Part shown: piece by piece, positions 33,653-42,838 of the stretch | Position numbering within the stretch: position 1 is the first letter of the stretch | How the letters are laid out: the number at the start of each line of letters is the position of its first letter | Source of the DNA: Sphingomonas endophytica | GTDB taxonomy: Bacteria; Pseudomonadota; Alphaproteobacteria; Sphingomonadales; Sphingomonadaceae | Length of the DNA stretch: 42,838 bases | Direction: 5' to 3' | Assembly (NCBI RefSeq): GCF_001476895.1 | Contig: NZ_LDTB01000063.1 | Span: 1 to 42,838, forward strand | Translations under genes and position numbers: made by a program | The notes under the pieces: model-generated | What the model was told of the DNA's origin: nothing | The model's input: the letters and a program-made list of their open reading frames with translations, nothing else | The model's database searches: none

Positions 33653-34084
33653 ATGCCGCTGACGACCGATGCCGAGATCAAGGCGCTGCTGGAGGAAACC
33701 CGCACGATCGCGCTGGTCGGCGCGTCCGATCGCCCGACGCGCCCGTCGAACGGGGTGATGGCGACGCTCCAGGCGCATGGATACCGCGTGATCCCGGTCA
33801 ATCCGCAGATCACCGGCGCGCATGTCCACGGCGAGTTCGTGTTCCGCGAGCTGTCGCAACTGGGTGATCCGATCGACATGGTCGATATCTTCCGCCGCTC
33901 GTCCGACGCCGGGGCGGTGGTGGACGAGGCGATCGCGATCGGCGCGAAGTCGGTGTGGTTGCAGATCGGCGTGATCGACGAAGCCGCCGCCGCGCGCGCC
34001 GAGGCGGCGGGGTTGAAGGTGGTGATGGATCGCTGTCCGGCGATCGAGTTGCCGCGGCTGGGCGTGGGGCGGATCGGGGCGTAA
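33653..34084 (+). CDS. CoA-binding domain protein
   Basis: The 143-residue product is a stand-alone CoA-binding Rossmann domain (YccU-like): the N-terminal [18 protein letters not shown], then [13 protein letters not shown] and the C-terminal [14 protein letters not shown], with a conserved cysteine in the last motif. GAGAGGAGAG precedes the ATG. It lies 49 bases after mrp on the same strand and may share its transcript. The function of these small domains is not established. Confidence 0.9.
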   Translation: MPLTTDAEIKALLEETRTIALVGASDRPTRPSNGVMATLQAHGYRVIPVNPQITGAHVHGEFVFRELSQLGDPIDMVDIFRRSSDAGAVVDEAIAIGAKSVWLQIGVIDEAAAARAEAAGLKVVMDRCPAIELPRLGVGRIGA

Positions 34085-34124
34085 CCGCCGCTTCCGTCAT
34101 TCCCGCTTCTCGGAAAGCCCCCCC

Positions 34125-34219
34125 GTCATGCCGGACTTGTTCCGGCATCCATGGTTCCGCAAGCGCTCGGGCTGTTGAGTTTGCGGTGCCATGGACCCCG
34201 GCCTGCGCCGGGGTGACGG
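34125..34219. repeat. BIME-like pair of inverted REP palindromes
   Basis: Two hairpins face each other: ATGCCGGA/TCCGGCAT (34128-34148) and ACCCCGGC/GCCGGGGT (34195-34214). They are bounded by CGTCA and TGACG. Between them, the segments around CCATGG (34148-34162 and 34179-34194) are also largely complementary, so the whole unit can fold into one long structure. It lies after the CoA-binding gene and before the permease, and it is related in layout to 35783-35876. Confidence 0.65.
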
Positions 34220-34378
34220 ATGGGCAGGGCCGGCGAAGCGGTTTCGCCTAGGGGGCGCCTGAGAGGTGATTGACGGGACACAGGCGGCCGGCACGCTCCA
34301 AGCAGCAATGGGCCGCTCGACCCTCCCCAAGGATCGTCACACCTGTTACATCCCTCCCCAGAAGAAAAAGGGGAGTGC

Positions 34379-35770
34379 ATGTCCAGTCTGTTCCGGCGCA
34401 AGCCGATCGCGGTCGAACACGGCGACGGCCCGGTGCTCGCCCGTACCTTGTCCTGGCCGCATCTGGTCGCGCTGGGGGTCGGCGCGATCGTGGGGACCGG
34501 CATCCTGACGCTGATCGGCGTCGGCGCGGATCGCGCCGGGCCGGCGGTGATGCTCAGCTTCGTGATCGCGGGCGCGATCTGCGCGTGCGCCGCGCTCGCC
34601 TATGCCGAGATGTCGACGATGATCCCGGCGTCGGGCAGCGCCTATACCTACAGCTATGTCGTGCTGGGCGAGGTGATCGCGTGGGTGATCGGCTGGTCGC
34701 TGATCCTCGAATATTCGCTCGTCGTCTCGACGGTGGCGGTCGGCTGGTCGGGCTATGCCTCGGCGCTGCTGACGCCGCTGGGGTTTCCGGTCGCGCTGAC
34801 CAACGGGCCGGAACTGGGCGGGATCGTCAACCTGCCGGCTGTGTTCATCATCGCGGTGGTCGCGGGGCTGTTGTGCCTCGGCACCAGGGAGAGCGCGACG
34901 CTGAACGCCATGCTGGTCGCGGTGAAGCTGGTCGCGCTGATCGTGTTCGTCGCGGTCGCGCTGCCGCATTTCGATGCCGCGAACCTGCATCCGTTCATGC
35001 CGCACGGCTTTTCGGCCTCGGTCGACGTCGACGGCAAGGAGCGCGGGGTCATGGCGGCGGCGGCGATCATCTTCTTCGCCTTCTACGGCTTCGACGCGAT
35101 CTCGACCGCGGCGGAAGAGACCAAGAACCCCGGGCGCGACCTGTCGATCGGCATCATCGGGTCGATGTTCGGGTGCATCGTCATCTATGTCGGCGTCGCG
35201 GTGGCGGCGGTCGGTGCGCTCAGCTATACGCGCTTCGCGGGGTCGCCCGAGCCGCTGGCGCTGATCCTGCGCGACATCGGGCGGCCGGGCTTCGCGACGT
35301 TCCTGGCGGCGAGCGCGGTGATCGCGCTGCCGACCGTGCTGTTGGGCTTCCTGTTCGGGCAGAGCCGCATCTTCTTCGTGATGGCGCGCGACGGGCTGCT
35401 GCCGGGCGCGCTCGCGAAGGTGTCGCGGCGCGGCGCGCCGGTGCGGATCACGCTCATCACCGCCGGCTTGGTCGCGGTGATCGCGGGGGTGATGCCGATC
35501 GACGCGATCGCGGCGCTCGCCAATGCGGGAACGCTGGCGGCGTTCGTCGCGGTGTGCGTGTGCATGATGGTGATGCGTCGGCGTGCGCCCGACGCCCATC
35601 GGACCTTTCGCGCGCCGTTGGCGAATGTCGTGGGCACGCTGGGCGTGCTGGGGTGCGTCTATCTGTTCTTCAGCCTGCCGTTCAAGACGCAGGAATATTT
35701 CTTCCTGTGGAACGTGGCGGGGCTGGTGCTGTATTTCGTCTGGGGGCGGAAGCGGGCGGTGGTGGCCTGA
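34379..35770 (+). CDS. APC-family amino acid permease
   Basis: The 463-residue protein has about twelve hydrophobic segments and the APC-family opening LVALGVGAIVGTGILTLIGVGA, in which GAIVGTGIL is the unwound substrate-binding helix. It also has YAEMSTMIPASGSAYTYSYV and FFAFYGFDAISTAAEETKNPGRDL, typical of the cationic amino acid transporter branch. AAAAGGGGAG lies just before the ATG. No metabolic gene nearby indicates the substrate. Confidence 0.93.
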   Translation: MSSLFRRKPIAVEHGDGPVLARTLSWPHLVALGVGAIVGTGILTLIGVGADRAGPAVMLSFVIAGAICACAALAYAEMSTMIPASGSAYTYSYVVLGEVIAWVIGWSLILEYSLVVSTVAVGWSGYASALLTPLGFPVALTNGPELGGIVNLPAVFIIAVVAGLLCLGTRESATLNAMLVAVKLVALIVFVAVALPHFDAANLHPFMPHGFSASVDVDGKERGVMAAAAIIFFAFYGFDAISTAAEETKNPGRDLSIGIIGSMFGCIVIYVGVAVAAVGALSYTRFAGSPEPLALILRDIGRPGFATFLAASAVIALPTVLLGFLFGQSRIFFVMARDGLLPGALAKVSRRGAPVRITLITAGLVAVIAGVMPIDAIAALANAGTLAAFVAVCVCMMVMRRRAPDAHRTFRAPLANVVGTLGVLGCVYLFFSLPFKTQEYFFLWNVAGLVLYFVWGRKRAVVA

Positions 35771-35782
35771 TGCGCCCACCCC

Positions 35783-35876
35783 GTCATTCCCGCGCAGGCG
35801 GGAATCCAGATTCTCTGACGTCGCGCTGCCACCGAGCGACCGGCGCGTCTGGATCCCCGCCTTCGCGGGGATGACG
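35783..35876. repeat. BIME-like pair of inverted REP palindromes
   Basis: A first unit (CGTC, then ATTCCCGC-GCAG-GCGGGAAT, then CCAGA; hairpin 35786-35805) and a second in opposite orientation (TCTGG, then ATCCCCGC-CTTC-GCGGGGAT, then GACG; hairpin 35853-35872) enclose about 38 bases. The unit fills the gap between the convergent permease and PhnA-like genes and can terminate both. Confidence 0.7.
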
Positions 35877-35889
35877 GATAGGGGACGGC

Positions 35890-36192
35890 TCAGCGCTTGC
35901 GCACGAATTCCGCGCGCAGCACCAGTCCCTTGATCCCGTCGAAGCGGCAGTCGATCTCCTGCGGATCGCCGGTCAGTCGAATCGACCTGATCGCGGTGCC
36001 GCGCTTCAGCGTCTGGCTGGTGCCCTTGACCTTCAGGTCTTTGATGAGTGTCACCGCGTCGCCGTCGGCCAGCAGATTGCCGACCGCGTCGCGCACCTCG
36101 ACGCCCTCCGCCGAGGCAGCCGGCGCCGCCGCTGCCTCACCCGCCGGCACCCATTCGCCGGTCGCCTCGTCGTAGACGTATTCCTCGCTCAA
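35890..36192 (-). CDS. PhnA/YjdM-like protein lacking the zinc ribbon
   Basis: The 100-residue product ends in the PhnA/YjdM domain (VRDAVGNLLADGDAVTLIKD, KVKGTSQTLKRGTAI, DGIKGLVLRAEFVRK), but the N-terminal zinc ribbon of full-length YjdM is replaced by an acidic/Ala-rich segment (SEEYVYDEATGEWVPAGEA). It starts at TTG 36192, and no better start is available. The family was named for a phosphonate locus but is not needed for phosphonate breakdown, and its role is unclear. It lies just after the acnA terminator on the same strand. Confidence 0.8.
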   Translation of the reverse strand: MSEEYVYDEATGEWVPAGEAAAAPAASAEGVEVRDAVGNLLADGDAVTLIKDLKVKGTSQTLKRGTAIRSIRLTGDPQEIDCRFDGIKGLVLRAEFVRKR

Positions 36193-36203
36193 CCCTCGTA
36201 ACC

Positions 36204-36240
36204 CCCAAAAGAAGAAAGGGAGGACCAGCGGCCCTCCCTT
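36204..36240 (-). terminator. Rho-independent terminator after acnA
   Basis: On the minus strand AAGGGAGG (36240-36233) pairs with CCTCCCTT (36223-36216) across nine bases, followed by TCTTCTTTTG. It lies 30 bases past the aconitase stop. Confidence 0.85.
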
Positions 36241-36269
36241 CCCGAAAAAACCTACTGACGGCCGCCGCG

Positions 36270-38957
<2,688 letters not shown>

Positions 38958-39273
38958 GGGCAGTCCTTTCTTCAAGGGCCGTCGTCGGACGCGGCGCGTG
39001 CGGGCGCGCGGGCGCGGCGACGGGAGCGAAACTCTCGATCGCCGCGGGCGATAGCAGCGGTGCCGCATGTGCGAAAGGGGGATGCGTCACTCGGCACCGG
39101 TGGCACGTCCGTGCGCCGGTTCGCGGCGCACGGACGGTTTCGGACACCACGGTCGGGCGGAAGAGCGCGCAGGGGTGGCGCGATGGCTGTCACGGGTCCC
39201 GTCGCCACCCCGCCCGGGCGGATCGGGCAGGCGCCACCGGACCGGGATGGCGTCGGCGTCGGGAGCCCGGCGC
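38958..39273. other. Gene-free stretch between the chemoreceptor end and the acnA start
   Basis: This 316-base gap should contain the acnA promoter and the end of the chemoreceptor transcript. I find no small gene with a good start site. The one clear structure is the hairpin at 39106-39136. Confidence 0.5.
39106..39136 (-). terminator. Perfect 12-base-stem hairpin
   Basis: CGTCCGTGCGCC (39106-39117) pairs without mismatch with GGCGCACGGACG (39125-39136) around a seven-base loop, 138 bases past the chemoreceptor stop and about 150 bases before the acnA start. No T-tract follows on the minus strand. Termination, an mRNA-stabilising hairpin or a protein site are all possible. Confidence 0.45.
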
Positions 39274-41115
39274 TCAGAACTCCGACCAGTCGTCTTCGAC
39301 CACCGCAAGCGCGCTGTTGCCCGCGGTGCGCGGAGGGGCGGTCCTGCCGCCACGTCGAACGGCGCCGGCGACGCGCTGTTGCAGCTCATGCACGGGGGAG
39401 GCGGGCGCTGTGCGGGCGTCGCCGACACGGAAGCGCGCGATCTGGCGGCTCATCTGGTCGACCTCGGAGGCGAGGCTGCGCGCGGCGGCGGTCGCCTCCT
39501 CGACCATCGCGGCGTTCTGCTGCGTCACCCCGTCCATCTCGGCGACGGCGGTGTTGATCTGCTGCAGGCCGGTGGCCTGCTGTTCAGCCGATGTCGCGAT
39601 CGCGGAGACGAGCTCGTTGATCTCGCCGATCTTGCTGATGATGCGCGAGAGCGCGTCGCCGGTTTCGCCGACCAGCCGCACGCCGGCCGTCACCTGTACG
39701 GACGAGGCGGTGATCCGCGTCTTCACGTCCTTCGCCGCCTCGGCGGAGCGTTGTGCCAGCGCGCGCACCTCGGAGGCGACCACCGCAAAGCCCTTTCCGG
39801 CGTCGCCGGCGCGAGCCGCCTCGACGCCGGCATTGAGCGCGAGCAGATTGGTCTGGAACGCGATGCCGTCGATCACCGAGATGATGTCGGAAATCTCGTT
39901 CGAGGTCCGTTCGATGCCGCCCATGGCGTTGACCGCGCGGTGCACCACCTCGCCCGATCGCTCCGCTTCGTCGCGGGCGTTGCGGACCGCGACGTCCGCG
40001 CGTGTGGCGCGCTCCGCCGTCGAGCGGACCATCGACGTGATCTCGTCCATGGCCGCCGCCGTTTCCTCCAGCGATGCCGCCTGCTGCTCGGTCCGCTGCG
40101 AGAGATCGTCGGAGGCCTGGCGAATGTCGCTGGCGCCGCTGTTGATCCCGCTCGCGGATTCGGTGACCTGCGCCAGCGCGCTCCGCAAGGAAGCCGCCGC
40201 ATCGTTGAAATCGGAACGGAGCTTGGCATAGGCGGGAGGGAATGCGTCCTTCAGCTCGCAGGTGAGATCGCCGTCCGCCAGCGCGGCCAGTCCGGCCGCC
40301 AGTGCCTCGGTCGCCTGCGCGGCGGCGACGGCCTTTTCCTGCTCACCCCTGACGACGGATTCGCGGAAGATGTCGACCGCGCGCGCGATGTCGCCGATCT
40401 CGTCCTGCTGATCGAGGTGCGGCACCTCCGCGTTGCCGTTCTGCGATGCCAGGCCGCGGATCGTCTCCGACAGTCGCCGGATCGGCGCGACCACCTTGGA
40501 AGAGATGATGACGAGCGAGACCGCCAGCGCGGCGATCCCCGCGATGACGAGCGCGATCATCATGTCGCGGTTCGTGCGGGCGGTGGCGGCGGCCTCGTTG
40601 CCGGTCCGCTCCGCGATTTGGAGCTGGAGGTCGACGAGCTTGCCGATGGATTCGGACACCGGATCGATGCTCTGGTACAGTCTGTTCAGGACGAAGCTGT
40701 CGAGTGCCGCACGGTCGCCGTTGTTCAGGATGGTCTGCAGTTCGGCGACATGTTGGTCGGCGATCCGCATGCGGGCCTCGGCCTCGGCGGCAAGGATCGC
40801 CTCCTTCCCCGTGATCTGCGTGGCGCGATACGCCTTCCAATGCTGGCGCAACATCCGCGAACCATCGCGCACCTTCGCGGCCGACCGGGCGAAGCTGAAG
40901 TTGCCGTTGCGCGCCTTGTGCGATGCATCGACGATGTCGACGGCATATTTGTCCGCGACGGTCTTCAGGTCGCGCATCGGCACGACACGATCCTTGATGA
41001 TCGAATCGAGCGCGGTCTTGCTGTTGCCCATGCTCAGAAAGGACAGCGTTGCGAGCAGCATGATCGACAACGCCAGCGCCGACAGGCAGGCGAACAGCTT
41101 CTTCCGGATAGTCAT
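39274..41115 (-). CDS. Methyl-accepting chemotaxis protein
   Basis: The 613-residue chemoreceptor has a first membrane helix at about residues 9-30, a periplasmic four-helix-bundle-like domain to about 185, a second helix (MIALVIAGIAALAVSLVII), a HAMP domain starting at SSKVVAPIRRL, and a long cytoplasmic coiled coil. The signalling tip is NLLALNAGVEAARAGDAGKG, with A in place of the usual VNAAVEAARAG. The C-terminus DDWSEF matches the xWxxF tether that recruits CheR/CheB. AGGAGG precedes the ATG. The ligand is unknown, and no other che gene is in view. The 261 bases upstream (41116-41376) hold no gene, only its probable promoter. Confidence 0.95.
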   Translation of the reverse strand: MTIRKKLFACLSALALSIMLLATLSFLSMGNSKTALDSIIKDRVVPMRDLKTVADKYAVDIVDASHKARNGNFSFARSAAKVRDGSRMLRQHWKAYRATQITGKEAILAAEAEARMRIADQHVAELQTILNNGDRAALDSFVLNRLYQSIDPVSESIGKLVDLQLQIAERTGNEAAATARTNRDMMIALVIAGIAALAVSLVIISSKVVAPIRRLSETIRGLASQNGNAEVPHLDQQDEIGDIARAVDIFRESVVRGEQEKAVAAAQATEALAAGLAALADGDLTCELKDAFPPAYAKLRSDFNDAAASLRSALAQVTESASGINSGASDIRQASDDLSQRTEQQAASLEETAAAMDEITSMVRSTAERATRADVAVRNARDEAERSGEVVHRAVNAMGGIERTSNEISDIISVIDGIAFQTNLLALNAGVEAARAGDAGKGFAVVASEVRALAQRSAEAAKDVKTRITASSVQVTAGVRLVGETGDALSRIISKIGEINELVSAIATSAEQQATGLQQINTAVAEMDGVTQQNAAMVEEATAAARSLASEVDQMSRQIARFRVGDARTAPASPVHELQQRVAGAVRRGGRTAPPRTAGNSALAVVEDDWSEF

Positions 41116-41376
41116 GCGATCCTCCTGAAAGGATCATGTAATGTGGGATGCTTAATATTTCGCTTCGTGATGAAGCAACGCCGCCTGTTCGACAGTCGCG
41201 CGACACACGGATCGCGACAGCGCCATGAAATCGATGGCTTTATCAGGTGCTCCGCAACATCGCCGGTCGTCGGTCTGGCCGGGTTTGAGCGTGAGCCAAG
41301 GTCGCCGACTCGTCGCGCGCCATCGTGATCTTCGCGCCGGAGGGTCGATATCTGGCGTCCGTCGCGCAGACGGCCG

Positions 41377-42498
41377 TTACACCTGTCCGATCATCTCCGT
41401 CAGCACTTCAAGGCATGCGACCCCCAGCGCCCTGGACCGTGCGCCGCTCCAGCCGAATTCGGAATCGGCATTGGCGTCGTGATCCTTGAAGGGCATCTCC
41501 AGTGTCACCGAGACCGCGCCGAAGCGCTCGGCAAGCTGGTTGGTCGACATCGACAGGTTCGCCTTGCCCGGGGCGGAGCGGTCGTAGCCCAGCTCGGTCT
41601 GGAAATCCGGGGTGTGCGCGGCAAGCCGGCGGCCGAATTCATAGAATGTCGCGCCATGTTCGTCGGTCCACGAGGGAATCCCCTCGAAGCCGGCGATGAA
41701 GTTCGCCGCGATCGCCTCGTCGCCATGAACATCGATCGCGAAGTCGACGCCGGTGCGGTCCATCTCGGCCAGGACGCAGAGCACCTCCGGGCTGCGCTCC
41801 GCGCTGGGCGCGTGCCATTCGCGGTTGAGGTTCACCCCCGCCGCATTGGTGCGCAGGTGCCCGCGTCGCGTGCCGTCCGGGTTCATGTTGGGAACGACAT
41901 GGACCGTGGCGGCCGACAGCAGCGTGGCGGCGGCGGGGCCGGTCAGCCACTCCAGCGCGCCGTCCATCCACCATTCGGCCATCGATTCGCCGGGATGCTG
42001 GCGCGCGTAGAGCCACACCTGCTTCGCGCCGGTGCCGATCCGGAAATAGTCGATCGCCTGCCCGTCCAGCGTCGTGCCCAGCTCGCGATGCGCGACGCCC
42101 GGCCGCGCGGCGATGCGCGCGATCAGGCGCGCGTGCATTTCCATCGTATAGGGCGCGAAATAGGCGAACCAGGCAAGGTCGCCCTGCCCGGTCCAGTCGA
42201 AGGACAGGACGCCGCCGTCATAGCGCGTGTCGATCTGCCGCCAGGCGTCCAGATCGGTGGAGGCGCGCGTCCGATAGCCGGGCCAGCCGAACGGATAGGC
42301 GGACCGGCCGGCGTTCAGGATGCGGAAGGTGACGCGCTTGCCGGCGAGGCCGGCGGCGCGAAAGTAGAACCACTGGAAGAAGTCCGACTGGTGATCGTGG
42401 ACGATCTCCAGATCGCAGCGCCAGTCGTCGCCCGCGCCCTCGATCGCGACCACGCGGATGTTGCCGCCATCGAAGGCGGCGTTGAGCTGGATCGTCAT
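41377..42498 (-). CDS. M14-family zinc carboxypeptidase (cytosolic CCP-like)
   Basis: The 373-residue protein has an N-terminal beta-sandwich domain (to about residue 115: FFQWFYFRAAGLAGKRVTF) of the type found in Nna1/CCP carboxypeptidases, then the M14 catalytic domain. Zinc ligands are His168 and Glu171 (ARQHPGESM) and His258 (IDVHGDE). VNLNREW contains the substrate-binding Asn/Arg, and the catalytic glutamate is probably in TLEMPFKDH. No signal peptide is seen. The ATG at 42498 overlaps the stop of the preceding gene as TGATG. Bacterial members of this group are thought to trim C-terminal residues of peptides or proteins. The substrate is unknown. Confidence 0.93.
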   Translation of the reverse strand: MTIQLNAAFDGGNIRVVAIEGAGDDWRCDLEIVHDHQSDFFQWFYFRAAGLAGKRVTFRILNAGRSAYPFGWPGYRTRASTDLDAWRQIDTRYDGGVLSFDWTGQGDLAWFAYFAPYTMEMHARLIARIAARPGVAHRELGTTLDGQAIDYFRIGTGAKQVWLYARQHPGESMAEWWMDGALEWLTGPAAATLLSAATVHVVPNMNPDGTRRGHLRTNAAGVNLNREWHAPSAERSPEVLCVLAEMDRTGVDFAIDVHGDEAIAANFIAGFEGIPSWTDEHGATFYEFGRRLAAHTPDFQTELGYDRSAPGKANLSMSTNQLAERFGAVSVTLEMPFKDHDANADSEFGWSGARSRALGVACLEVLTEMIGQV

Positions 42499-42737
42499 CA
42501 CTTCACCGTCACGGTGCGGCCCGAATCGCCGGGGAAGTCCTTGAACAGCGCGCCCGCCAGCCGCGTCGCGACGGAATTGGCATCGGCATCGGGGGCGGAC
42601 GTGTCGGTCAGCGTCTGCGCCTGTCCTTCCCAGATCGCGTCCGCGCCATGGCGGATGCGCACCGCCAGTTCGGTGACGGTGCCGACGCGCGCGCCGCCGC
42701 CGCCCAGCGGGAAGCTGAACTCGTATGCCGGCTTTCT
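42498..42737 (-). CDS. C-terminal fragment of a conserved protein, possibly DUF4136
   Basis: The 79 residues before the stop have normal GC-rich codon use: KPAYEFSFPLGGGGARVGT, then VTELAVRIRHGADAIWEGQA and a tail ending DFPGDSGRTVTVK. The Gly-rich turn followed by an amphipathic strand resembles the end of DUF4136 lipoproteins, a tentative match. The frame stays open further but runs into AT-rich sequence (FFFRR and beyond) that does not look like the same gene. The gene is therefore cut at about 42737 by a sequence junction. It is coupled to the carboxypeptidase (TGATG). Confidence 0.6.
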   Translation of the reverse strand, partial: RKPAYEFSFPLGGGGARVGTVTELAVRIRHGADAIWEGQAQTLTDTSAPDADANSVATRLAGALFKDFPGDSGRTVTVK

Positions 42738-42838
42738 CCTGAAAAAAAAAACAAAAAGAACAAAAGACCAGTCCAAAATGTCAGTATGCATTAACAAACA
42801 CAAGAGCCGATGCTCACCATCAAACGCACAAGTGTCCA
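42738..42838. other. AT-rich terminal segment, probably not from this genome
   Basis: The last ~100 bases are A-rich (a run of ten A after 42741, then CAAAAAGAACAAAAG), with a composition unlike everything before. No gene, repeat or bacterial signal is evident. On the minus strand it reads as a T-rich stretch ending in CAGG, which can mimic a eukaryotic splice acceptor. A chimeric read or assembly end is the simplest reading. Confidence 0.6.

Noticed and set aside
39067..41328. Open frame of 753 codons on the plus strand opposite the chemoreceptor
   Set aside because: It is a shadow of the chemoreceptor gene, which has complete domains on the other strand.

Overview
The window is uniformly GC-rich (about two thirds G+C by eye) and densely coded, with strong G/C preference at third codon positions and many stop/start overlaps. 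The gene set (Tol-Pal end, a MucR-family regulator, HflKC with a Do protease, long AcnA aconitase, DUF1192, MpaB-type oxygenase) fits an alphaproteobacterium, most likely Sphingomonas or a close relative. The genus is inferred from gene content and style, not from a marker gene. I saw no rRNA, tRNA, CRISPR array, insertion sequence or prophage.

Layout. 1-2669: end of tolA, then tolB and pal. 2709-4078 (minus): MpaB-type oxygenase and a zinc-ligand-less MucR-type regulator. 4304-7014: two overlapping amidohydrolase genes, the second without the metal-binding HxH. 7067-12988: quinone oxidoreductase, DUF1192, ClpA, a membrane diguanylate cyclase and a small membrane protein. 13028-14737: acyl-CoA ligase.

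14900-24097 is the most interesting block. It is a sugar-oxidation locus with a Gfo/Idh/MocA oxidoreductase divergent from a tightly packed run: cytochrome c, TIM-barrel sugar isomerase, MFS transporter, Tat-type TIM barrel, Tat-type gluconate-2-dehydrogenase-like subunit 3, a second Tat-type TIM barrel, a GMC flavoprotein with a C-X5-C-X3-C cluster motif, and a LacI regulator. A LacI-style operator overlaps a promoter-like sequence before the cytochrome gene. My reading is a periplasmic FAD/Fe-S sugar or glycoside dehydrogenase that passes electrons to cytochrome c, coupled to periplasmic and cytoplasmic processing of the keto-sugar.

24258-28849: two small uncharacterised proteins (one extremely acidic), a 2-oxoglutarate/Fe(II)-type oxygenase, a mini beta-solenoid protein, a phosphoribosyltransferase and a HerA-like ATPase. 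28935-32574 (minus): hflK-hflC followed by a Do-type periplasmic protease, divergent from mrp (Fe-S carrier). 33653-36192: CoA-binding protein, amino-acid permease and a PhnA/YjdM-like protein. 36270-42498 (minus): AcnA, a chemoreceptor and an M14 carboxypeptidase. A truncated gene fragment follows, and the last ~100 bases are AT-rich and do not look like the same genome.

Intergenic ends carry a family of REP/BIME-like palindromes (7022, 14850, 34125, 35783), several of which probably act as terminators between converging genes.
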